From contig CAUYUA010000265.1 of assembly GCA_963575675.1 (NCBI GenBank), positions 1 to 15,573 on the forward strand: DNA of 15,573 nt. Reading direction: 5' to 3'. Positions 1 through 6,303 of this stretch are shown here, in pieces. A program made the translations under genes and the position numbers. The DNA is from CAUYUA01 sp963575675 (GTDB lineage Bacteria; Pseudomonadota; Alphaproteobacteria; Azospirillales; Azospirillaceae). Position 1 is the stretch's first letter. The number at the start of each line of letters is the position of its first letter. The notes under the pieces are model-generated. The model worked only from the letters and a program-made list of their open reading frames with translations, ran no database searches and was not told the DNA's origin.

Positions 1-112
1 ACGACTTTCACCGAATTCTTCCCATCATTACGGCAAAGAATCGTTGCGCCTTAGCACCGGGTCTGCCAGTAACGAGGGATGCTCGGGTCGAGGTCTGGAC
101 GGGAATCAGCGC

Positions 113-391
113 ATGAATCAAGCCAATCTGATCGATATTGTTGCTACGGCCAGCGGTTTATCGAAAGGCGATTCCGCAAAAGTCATTCATGAAGTGTTCG
201 CCAAAATCTGCGCCGCATTGGCCCAGGGAAATGAAGTGCGCATCGCCGGGTTTGGCACATTCGCTGTGGCCGAGCGCGCCGCACGCGAAGGACGCAACCC
301 CAGAACTGGAGAGGTTGTGCATATCGCTGCAACCAAAGCGCCGAAATTCAAACCGGCAAAACAACTTCGTGATAGCGTAAACACACAATAA
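113..391 (+). CDS. HU-family DNA-binding protein
   Basis: A 92-residue protein of normal HU length. HU binds and bends DNA as a dimer in the nucleoid. The N-terminal helical pair is followed by the core GFGTF (about residues 46-50), and the DNA-binding arm carries the family signature RNPRTGE (about 62-68), then a basic C-terminal strand region ending in KPAKQLRDSV. I chose the ATG at 113 because MNQANLIDIVA matches the normal start of the family and a GGGA lies about ten bases upstream. A TTG at 44 would add 23 residues unlike HU. It converges on purQ. The subtype (HU-beta versus an IHF-like paralogue) cannot be settled by eye, but the short length and arm sequence favour HU. No convincing promoter is visible in the 112 bases upstream. 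Confidence 0.93.
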   Translation: MNQANLIDIVATASGLSKGDSAKVIHEVFAKICAALAQGNEVRIAGFGTFAVAERAAREGRNPRTGEVVHIAATKAPKFKPAKQLRDSVNTQ

Positions 392-405
392 GACGGCGGA
401 AATCA

Positions 406-457
406 CGGGCGAGGCTGAAAAAGACATAAAAAATTAGTCCTATTCAGCCTTCGCCCG
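406..457. terminator. Hairpin between convergent hup and purQ
   Basis: An inverted repeat: 406-419 (CGGGCGAGGCTGAA) pairs with 443-457 with a single bulged T; the loop of 23 bases is A-rich. It starts 15 bases after the HU stop codon and lies between two convergent 3' ends, so it probably ends or protects one or both transcripts. No T-run follows the stem on either strand, so it is not a classic intrinsic terminator. Confidence 0.5.
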
Positions 458-461
458 AAAC

Positions 462-497
462 ATCTTCCACTTTAGGTTAATCTTCCACTTTAGATTA
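462..497. repeat. 18-bp tandem duplication
   Basis: Two adjacent copies of an 18-base unit, ATCTTCCACTTTAGGTTA at 462-479 and the same with one change (G to A) at 480-497. It lies in the gap between the 3' ends of hup and purQ. It looks like a simple local duplication; no function is evident. Confidence 0.85.
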
Positions 498-554
498 GAG
501 GCGACTCACTTCCATCGTGACTTTTGCCGGGCTTACGCCCCCTTCCCCTCAAAC

Positions 555-1220
555 TTACGCCGCCAAAGCGCGCGCAATGCCTTCAAACAAACACCGCCCA
601 TCGACGCCGCCAAGCGTTGGGTCCACCACATTTTCCGGGTGAGGCATCATGCCAAGCACCGTGCGAGTCTCGTTGTAGACTCCCGCGATGTCGTTTACGG
701 ACCCATTGGGGTTGTTGACATAACGGAAAGCAACTTGACCATCGCCTTCGATTCGCTTCAGCGTTTCGGCGTCGGCGAAGTAGTTGCCGTCAGCGTGAGC
801 AATCGGAACATCAATTTCTTGACCGACACGATACCCGGCGGTGAAAAAAGTGTCGTTCCGTTCGACTCGCAAACCGACTCGGCGGCAAATGAACTTCAAG
901 CCGGCGTTGCGCATCAAAGCGCCAGGCAAAAGCCGCGTTTCCGTGAGCATTTGAAAGCCGTTGCAAACGCCCAGCACACGCACGCCCGCTTGAGCGCGCT
1001 TGATGACGGCTTGCATAATCGGAGAGCGAGCGGCCATGGCGCCAGCGCGTAGATAATCGCCATAGGAGAAACCTCCCGGCAGGACGATCAAATCAACGGG
1101 CGGCAAATCGGAGTCGCGATGCCACACCAACAAGGGAGGCCGACCGCTAGCTGATTCCAGCGCCAGCATGATATCCCGCTCGCGGTTCGAGCCGGGAAAA
1201 ACGATTACTGCGGCCTTCAT
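555..1220 (-). CDS. purQ: Phosphoribosylformylglycinamidine synthase, glutaminase subunit PurQ
   Basis: PurQ hydrolyses glutamine and passes ammonia to PurL, with PurS as linker, converting FGAR to FGAM in step four of purine synthesis. The 221-residue protein is the usual size for the small, separate PurQ. It is a class I amidotransferase domain throughout: start AAVIVFPGSN, oxyanion-loop region LPGGFSYGDYLR (47-58), nucleophile Cys86 in GVCNGFQ, and the His194/Glu196 pair in MMPHPE. I place the start at the ATG at 1220 because MKAAVIVFPGSN is the family N-terminus; an in-frame GTG at 1232 is possible. The AAGGG that could serve as ribosome site (1234-1238 on the complement) is 13 bases from the ATG and takes part in a small inverted repeat. 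Neither purS nor purL is next to it, which is unusual for this lineage. Confidence 0.95.
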   Translation of the reverse strand: MKAAVIVFPGSNRERDIMLALESASGRPPLLVWHRDSDLPPVDLIVLPGGFSYGDYLRAGAMAARSPIMQAVIKRAQAGVRVLGVCNGFQMLTETRLLPGALMRNAGLKFICRRVGLRVERNDTFFTAGYRVGQEIDVPIAHADGNYFADAETLKRIEGDGQVAFRYVNNPNGSVNDIAGVYNETRTVLGMMPHPENVVDPTLGGVDGRCLFEGIARALAA

Positions 1221-1232
1221 GATAAAACACAC

Positions 1233-1623
1233 ACCCTTAAAGAAAGGGAAAAACAGAAGAACCAGCGCGACCTTTGCGCGCCACCCTTTCGCACCTTAAA
1301 GAGAGGTTGTCGGGCTTGCAAGGGAGAAACGGCGAAGAATATATTTATGCACATAATAATGCATCATTCATTAAATAAACTATACTCCGTGTTCCGTAGA
1401 TTTCTTACAATGATCATAGTTCATTGTTCCCAGCAACATCTTCTGGTGCGCCTTCTGAAGACGATCCCTGCTAACTTTAGTACAAATAGCATATGTAAAA
1501 CGCATAATGCATGTATGCGGGTTCTTTGAATCTCATCAAACTGCGGTTGAGTTATGTGCCTTTTTACAAAATTCCACCGCGTGGTTGAGAATAAAAACTC
1601 TTCAAAAAGGAGCATTGCTTTTT
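1233..1623. other. AT-rich stretch with no recognised gene
   Basis: About 390 bases between purQ and the broken sensor gene. Short open frames exist on both strands (for example 1347-1529 on the plus strand and 1421-1615 on the minus strand), but none has a good ribosome site or a sequence I recognise. The base composition is markedly more AT-rich than in purQ. The part nearest purQ presumably holds its promoter, and 1330-1365 has a TGCA/ATGCAT-rich imperfect palindrome. Debris of a lost gene is possible but not shown. Confidence 0.4.
1234..1248 (-). promoter_or_regulatory. Small inverted repeat over the purQ ribosome-site candidate
   Basis: CCCTT (1234-1238) and AAGGG (1244-1248) form a perfect 5-bp stem with a 5-base loop. 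In the purQ mRNA the first arm read on the complement is AAGGG, the only Shine-Dalgarno-like run near the start, so the hairpin could mask it. The stem is short and this may be chance. Confidence 0.25.
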
Positions 1624-1960
1624 ATTACGCGTTCTACGACGGTTGCTATTCTAAGCGCGTCATCGATATCATCAAAAGTTGAGGCGAATCACAATCAAGG
1701 TGGGAGTTATAATTTGAGATTTATGTTTCGCAAAATAAAGGAAGCCTCGAAATGTATTGAATCTTTGTCTTCCGTAGCGAGCAACAGGGATGGACCATTC
1801 ACTATGTTTCGGAAGCTAGACAGAGTGTTTAGAACGACTTGAAAATCAAGAGATTGACCTCCTTCCCAGCATTGGGTACTCAGACGCCAGAGCGCAGAAG
1901 TTTGATTTCTCTAAAGAATTTCTATTTATAGACTGGGGCGTTATTTATCGCAGGAAAGGA
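1624..1960 (+). pseudogene. Decayed 5' end of the sensor kinase gene (signal peptide and first half of a solute-binding sensor domain)
   Basis: Reading the kinase frame upstream from 1961 to 1820 gives ECLERLENQEIDLLPSIGY and then SDARAQKFDFSKEF, the pattern of an SBP_bac_3-like (periplasmic substrate-binding) sensor domain. This frame stops at a TAG (1817-1819) exactly where family members have Trp in G-[ST]-W. Just before it, in another frame (1776-1808), comes SEQQGWTIHYV, the preceding strand of the same fold. Before that a third frame (1708-1779) reads YNLRFMF...IESLSSVA, and 1694-1708 reads IKVGV in yet another. The coding information is therefore present in order but cut by one nonsense codon and at least two frameshifts. 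AAGGAG at 1607-1612 lies 11 bases before an ATT that may be the former start. The assignment rests on family pattern memory, not an alignment. Confidence 0.7.
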
Positions 1961-4546
1961 TTGAACATTGAAAATATTCTAGACATTCAGAACAAAACTG
2001 TCTCTGTTCTGAAATCCAGCGTTTACACGGAAGGCTTTCTGAAACTTATTGATCAGTTCGGCGTTAAAGTAAAAATCATTGATAAAAGCGATTACAAAGA
2101 AATACTACAATCAATCGACGAAGGAGATGTAGACGCCGGAATCACACCAAAAATATTTGGAGTTATATCCGAAAAGAAATACAACAATATCCAAGCAACA
2201 AACATTATTTTTACACCTATAAAGATATTTTATGCGGCTCCAAAAGAAAAAAATAGAGACATCATTGATGCTTTGGATATTGAACTAAGCCGAATGAAAT
2301 CAGACGACAATTCCGTTTACTATAATTCATTAAATCATTGGATGGGATTTTACAAAAACAACCCGAAATTTCCGATTTGGGTTGTGTGGGTGTTCGGCAT
2401 GGCGGTGGCTTTAATCGTTTTTTTCTTCTCTATCTCGGTTGTTCTGCGCCAACGTATTCGTGAAAAGGTGTTGTCATTGGGGGCGGCCAACGAAAGAAGC
2501 CGAAAATTTGAAAAAGCACAGGAAGAAAGTGAAAAACGCTTTCGGGCGATTTTTGAACTATCACATGATTCAATAGCGGTCACGCAACAAACAAAATTTT
2601 TTATGGTGAACCCGGCGTTTGTTCAACTCTTCGGCTACTCCTCTTTAGAAGACGTGCTGAGCCGTTCGGTTTTAGATACAATCGCGCCACGCGAACATTA
2701 CAGAATTTTAGATTATATCAGGCGTAGAGATCGCAAAGAAGATGCGCCTTTATGGTATAAAACCATGGGAATTCGCTCGGACGGCGTAGAATTCGAAATC
2801 GACGTTCGGGTTTCTCCGATCGTTCTGGATAATCAGGATTATACCGTCTCGATTATTCGAGACAATACAGAAAGACAGAGAATGGAGCGTCAACGTCAAC
2901 ACCAAATGGCGGTGACGCTTTCTTTGCTGAATCTTTCCAAACACGCCGAAGCATCGGATATTGGAGGACTGGTGCAGTTCTGTTTAGATGAGATCAATAT
3001 CTTAACCGGAAGCGTATTAAGCGTTATTTATTTTAATAATGAAGATCAGGACGGAATCTCCCTGATGGAGTGGATATCCATAGAAGGAAATACACGTCAA
3101 AATGTATTTAAAGAGTATTGCCCAATCGAAAAAACAGGATTATGGGCCACGACTTTCAGACATAAAAAACCGATTATCGTCAATCAAAAAGATGGACTGT
3201 ATCTGTATGGAAAGGTGATTTCTTGTTTGTCGGAATATTACGCACCGATCCAAAGATTGCTTTGTTTGCCGATCATTGAAAATAACGTCGTAAAAATGGC
3301 TCTGGGAGTTGGAAACAAGCCGGAAGAATATGACGAAGACGATATCGAAATGATTCAGATTATTGGGAGAGATTTATGGAAGACTCTAAATCGCAGACGC
3401 GCCGAAATTGCTCAAATTCAAAGCGAAGAACGCTTCCGCACGATTTATGAAGCCGTCAATGACGCAATATTGATTTACGATTTCGTAAACCACGCTATTG
3501 TAGATTGCAATTCCCGTTTTTCAGAGTTTTTAGGATACTCCAAAGACGAAATGATCGCGATGGAAATCAACGTCTTCAGCGAAGGCGTCTTTCCGTACGA
3601 CCAAAATTCAGCGCGACAATGGATCGCAAAAGCCGCCGCCGGCGCGCCTCAAATTTTCGAATGGCAATTGCGTCATAAATCAGGCGAAGTTGTTTGGGGC
3701 GAAATCAGTCTTCGCCGCGCTTCTCTCGATGGCAAAGACCGCTTGTTGATCGTGGTTCGCGACATCTCTCAAAGAAAAGATGCAGAACAAAAACTACAAA
3801 ACATCAATATCTCGTTAGAACGCTTGGTCAGCGAAAGAACGGCCGAACTTCAACGCGCCAACAAAGAGCTTGAAGCTTTTTCCTATTCTGTTTCTCACGA
3901 TCTTCGAGCGCCCTTACGCGGCATCGATGGGTGGAGCATGGCGTTGTTGGAAGACTTCGGAAGTCAATTCAATGAAGAAGCCCGAGAGTATCTGAACTGC
4001 GTTAGAGCCGAAACTCAGCGTATGGGAGAATTGATTGACGCTCAGCTCCAGCTTTCAAGGTTTTCTCGATTCGATTTAAATAAATCCAAAGTTAGCCTCT
4101 CAACTCTGGCCAAAAATGTCGCCACCTCTGTTCAAAATATGTTTCCCGGACGGACTATAGAGTTTATTATTCAGTCCGGGCTTTATTGTTATGGTGATGC
4201 GCGTCTTATAAACGCCTTGTTAATGAATTTATTCGATAATGCGTGTAAGTTCACGGCCCCGCGTTCTGTCGCCCGGATCGAATTTGGACGAACTGACATT
4301 AAAACAAACAAAATATGCGCCTTCGCATTCTTTGTTCGTGATAATGGTGTGGGTTATGATATGAGATTCGCATCGAAACTATTTAGCGCCTTCCAACGGC
4401 TTCATAAACCAACAGAATTCCCAGGAACGGGAATCGGTCTGGCGACTGTTCAGAGGATCGTTCTTCGGCATGGCGGGCAGGTTTGGGCGGAAGCTGAAGT
4501 TGATCAAGGAGCCACGTTCTACTTTACGCTGGGAGAGGGGTCATGA
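1961..4546 (+). CDS. Multidomain sensor histidine kinase (truncated solute-binding domain, TM, PAS, GAF, PAS, HisKA, HATPase)
   Basis: An intact 861-codon frame from a TTG preceded by AGGAAAGGA. Residues 1-135 are the rest of a periplasmic solute-binding-like sensor. A single TM follows at about 139-162, then a short coiled segment, PAS at 190-305, a GAF-like domain at 317-478, a second PAS at 490-606 (DISQRK ending) and a coiled linker. The HisKA domain has the phospho-acceptor His646 in SVSHDLRAPL. The ATPase domain shows an N box (N756/N760), G1 DNGVGYD (794-800) and G2 GTGIGLA (822-828), so kinase activity looks preserved. The HisKA type resembles phytochrome-like kinases that pair with Rcp1-type regulators, which fits the next gene. 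The native start appears to lie upstream in the decayed region (see 1624-1960). Without its signal peptide the first 138 residues may stay in the cytoplasm. It may be a pseudogene in progress or a re-started kinase. The ligand is unknown. Confidence 0.88.
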   Translation: MNIENILDIQNKTVSVLKSSVYTEGFLKLIDQFGVKVKIIDKSDYKEILQSIDEGDVDAGITPKIFGVISEKKYNNIQATNIIFTPIKIFYAAPKEKNRDIIDALDIELSRMKSDDNSVYYNSLNHWMGFYKNNPKFPIWVVWVFGMAVALIVFFFSISVVLRQRIREKVLSLGAANERSRKFEKAQEESEKRFRAIFELSHDSIAVTQQTKFFMVNPAFVQLFGYSSLEDVLSRSVLDTIAPREHYRILDYIRRRDRKEDAPLWYKTMGIRSDGVEFEIDVRVSPIVLDNQDYTVSIIRDNTERQRMERQRQHQMAVTLSLLNLSKHAEASDIGGLVQFCLDEINILTGSVLSVIYFNNEDQDGISLMEWISIEGNTRQNVFKEYCPIEKTGLWATTFRHKKPIIVNQKDGLYLYGKVISCLSEYYAPIQRLLCLPIIENNVVKMALGVGNKPEEYDEDDIEMIQIIGRDLWKTLNRRRAEIAQIQSEERFRTIYEAVNDAILIYDFVNHAIVDCNSRFSEFLGYSKDEMIAMEINVFSEGVFPYDQNSARQWIAKAAAGAPQIFEWQLRHKSGEVVWGEISLRRASLDGKDRLLIVVRDISQRKDAEQKLQNINISLERLVSERTAELQRANKELEAFSYSVSHDLRAPLRGIDGWSMALLEDFGSQFNEEAREYLNCVRAETQRMGELIDAQLQLSRFSRFDLNKSKVSLSTLAKNVATSVQNMFPGRTIEFIIQSGLYCYGDARLINALLMNLFDNACKFTAPRSVARIEFGRTDIKTNKICAFAFFVRDNGVGYDMRFASKLFSAFQRLHKPTEFPGTGIGLATVQRIVLRHGGQVWAEAEVDQGATFYFTLGEGS

Positions 4547-4995
4547 ATGATAGATTTATTCTTCTTGTCGAAGATAATCCCAGTGACATCGCACTCACCA
4601 AAAGAGCCGTAACCAAAAATATGGCTTCTCAGAGAATGGTTGTGGTGGAGGATGGGCAAGAAGCTGTCGATTTTCTTTTTGCCGCCGGGAAATATCAAGA
4701 AAGAGATCGTTTTGATCTTCCCTCTTTAGTTCTGCTTGATATGAATTTACCGAAGCTTGACGGAGTGGAGGTGTTGCGGCGCGTGCGCTCAAATCCTGTA
4801 ACTCGACGTCTTCCTGTTGTTATTCTCAGCTCCTCTGTTGAAGAGCGCGATCTCTCTCGAAGCTACGATCTCGGCGTAAACAGCTACATCCGTAAGGCCG
4901 TCGATTATACTCAATTCAGCGAGTACATGAAATGTCTTAGTTTTTATTGGCTTACAATTAACGAAGCTCCACCGACGAACACTTCCGCAATCTGA
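4543..4995 (+). CDS. Single-domain response regulator (Rcp1/CheY-like receiver)
   Basis: A 150-residue receiver domain without an output domain, overlapping the kinase stop by ATGA, so the two are translationally coupled and almost certainly cognate partners. Key residues are all present: acidic pair Glu10/Asp11, phospho-acceptor Asp66 in LLDMNLP, the switch Ser96 after VVIL, and Lys118 in SYIRKAV (Lys followed by Ala rather than the usual Pro). The insertion of FAAGKYQERDRFDLPSL between helix 2 and strand 3 is typical of regulators that follow phytochrome-type kinases. It probably works by protein-protein contact; the downstream target is not in this window. Confidence 0.92.
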   Translation: MNDRFILLVEDNPSDIALTKRAVTKNMASQRMVVVEDGQEAVDFLFAAGKYQERDRFDLPSLVLLDMNLPKLDGVEVLRRVRSNPVTRRLPVVILSSSVEERDLSRSYDLGVNSYIRKAVDYTQFSEYMKCLSFYWLTINEAPPTNTSAI

Positions 4996-5023
4996 GCTTC
5001 TCGTTTGCTTTGTGGTTCCTACG

Positions 5024-5078
5024 CAAAAACGAGACGGGTTGGGAACACAGTCCCTGAGCCCGTCCAGCTTCTGTTTTT
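5024..5078. terminator. Bidirectional terminator between response regulator and mnmA
   Basis: GACGGG (5033-5038) pairs with CCCGTC (5059-5064), and inside it GGGA (5041-5044) pairs with TCCC (5051-5054). On the plus strand a T-run (5073-5077) follows within about ten bases. On the minus strand the A-run at 5025-5029 gives a T-run after the same stem. It lies in the 85-base gap between two convergent genes, so it can end both. Confidence 0.6.
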
Positions 5079-5080
5079 AT

Positions 5081-6181
5081 TCAAAAGACGTGCGTCGAAG
5101 ATATCCATCCACCGCCGAGGATACGGGTTTGCTGGTAAAAAACGCAGGCTTGGCCTGCGGCGATTCCTTCTTCCTCTTGATTAAGCTCCACTTGAGCGCC
5201 GCCATCCGAACCAAGAATAACGGTTGCCGGAACCGGCAATCGCGTAGAACGAGTTTTCACCATCGCAACAAAAGGCGAATCTATGGGAGCGTCGCCGTCT
5301 CCGAGCCAATTGACATCATGAAGCATAATAGTCCGTCGTCCCAGAGCCGCGCGCGGGCCAACGATAACGCGCCGAGTTGCCGGATCTAGCGCAACGACAA
5401 ACAACGGTCCATCAACATCATCTTTCCGCCCTCCAATCCCGAGTCGTTTGCGTTGACCGATGGTGTAATGAATCACGCCTCGATGCCGACCAAGGATTTC
5501 GCCGTTAAGATGAACGATATCGCCGAATTGTTCGGCGTCCGGTCGTAAACGAGTGACGACAGAGGCGTAATCACCGTCGGGAACGAAGCAAATGTCTTGA
5601 CTGTCGGGCTTTCGGGCGACCGGCAATCCCCATTGTTCCGCCATAGCGCGAATTTCGCTTTTTGACCGCTCTCCAAGGGGAAAGCGCAACCACGCCAAAC
5701 GCTCCCGAGGAGTGGCGAATAGAAAATAACTCTGATCGCGAGCGGGATCGCTTCCGCAATGAAGTTCAGGGCCAAAGGCTCCGGATATCTGCCGCGCATA
5801 GTGGCCGGTGGCCAGCGCCGTCGCGCCGAGATCTCGGGCAGTGTCCAACAAGGCGGCAAATTTAACTCTTTGATTGCAACGAACGCACGGGTTAGGAGTT
5901 TCTCCCACAAGATATGCGTCGACAAAATCATCGATGACCGCACGCCGAAAAAGGTCTTCATAATCGAGCACATAGTGCGGAATGCCGAGGTGCTCGGCAA
6001 CCCGCCGAGCATCAAGGATATCGCGTCCAGCGCAACAACTATTGGCGCGTCCAATGGCGGCGCCATGATCATAAAGCTGAAGCGTGACGCCCACAACGTC
6101 GTAGCCTTGTTTTTGCAACAGCGCTGCGGTTGTTGAGGAATCAACTCCGCCGGACATTGCGATAACGATGCGTTCGGACAT
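5081..6181 (-). CDS. mnmA: tRNA-specific 2-thiouridylase MnmA
   Basis: MnmA adenylates and then thiolates U34 of tRNA-Lys, -Glu and -Gln, receiving sulfur from a persulfide relay. The protein is 366 residues, normal for the family. The N-terminal PP-loop is SGGVDSS (10-16). The two catalytic cysteines are Cys102 in NPCVRCN and Cys198 in DSQDICFVPDGDY. The tRNA-recognition loop HYTIGQRKRLGIGG (238-251) and a C-terminal beta-barrel ending in GGGWI are present. I start at the ATG at 6181 because MSERIVIAMSGG is the family N-terminus; the frame runs on upstream to 6283, but that part is low-complexity and contains the repeat at 6182-6219. No clear Shine-Dalgarno precedes the ATG. It diverges from the TPR glycosyltransferase gene. 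Confidence 0.95.
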   Translation of the reverse strand: MSERIVIAMSGGVDSSTTAALLQKQGYDVVGVTLQLYDHGAAIGRANSCCAGRDILDARRVAEHLGIPHYVLDYEDLFRRAVIDDFVDAYLVGETPNPCVRCNQRVKFAALLDTARDLGATALATGHYARQISGAFGPELHCGSDPARDQSYFLFATPRERLAWLRFPLGERSKSEIRAMAEQWGLPVARKPDSQDICFVPDGDYASVVTRLRPDAEQFGDIVHLNGEILGRHRGVIHYTIGQRKRLGIGGRKDDVDGPLFVVALDPATRRVIVGPRAALGRRTIMLHDVNWLGDGDAPIDSPFVAMVKTRSTRLPVPATVILGSDGGAQVELNQEEEGIAAGQACVFYQQTRILGGGWISSTHVF

Positions 6182-6219
6182 AAGGTAAGCCGTATGCGAG
6201 AAGGTAAGCCGTATGCGAG
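6182..6219. repeat. Perfect 19-bp tandem duplication at the mnmA start
   Basis: AAGGTAAGCCGTATGCGAG occurs twice back to back (6182-6200, 6201-6219) without a mismatch, directly next to the mnmA start codon, so it duplicates the last 19 bases of the mnmA leader. Perfect identity suggests a recent slippage event. Confidence 0.95.
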
Positions 6220-6229
6220 ACTGAGACCG

Positions 6230-6257
6230 GAGTCGACTCATCGAGGCGCGAGTCGAC
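6230..6257. promoter_or_regulatory. Two GAGTCGAC sites 20 bp apart in the divergent region
   Basis: GAGTCGAC lies at 6230-6237 (within the 10-bp palindrome GAGTCGACTC, 6230-6239) and again at 6250-6257, an exact 20-bp step, about two helical turns. It is placed between the divergent mnmA and TPR-GT41 starts, where an operator could sit. The sites are short, so chance is not excluded. Confidence 0.3.
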
Positions 6258-6303
6258 GTTTGCGCCGTTGCTGAAACGGACAAGTAAGGATATAGGTGAA
6301 ATC

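Noticed and set aside
639..1052. A 137-codon plus-strand frame inside purQ
   Set aside because: Antisense to the PurQ core including the Cys86 motif; no ribosome site and no family resemblance.
1347..1529. A 60-codon plus-strand ORF before the kinase
   Set aside because: No convincing ribosome site or family match, and it lies in AT-rich DNA where short frames are expected.
5473..6144. A 223-codon minus-strand frame inside mnmA
   Set aside because: Same strand but another frame within mnmA, which has all catalytic motifs; the product is not recognisable.
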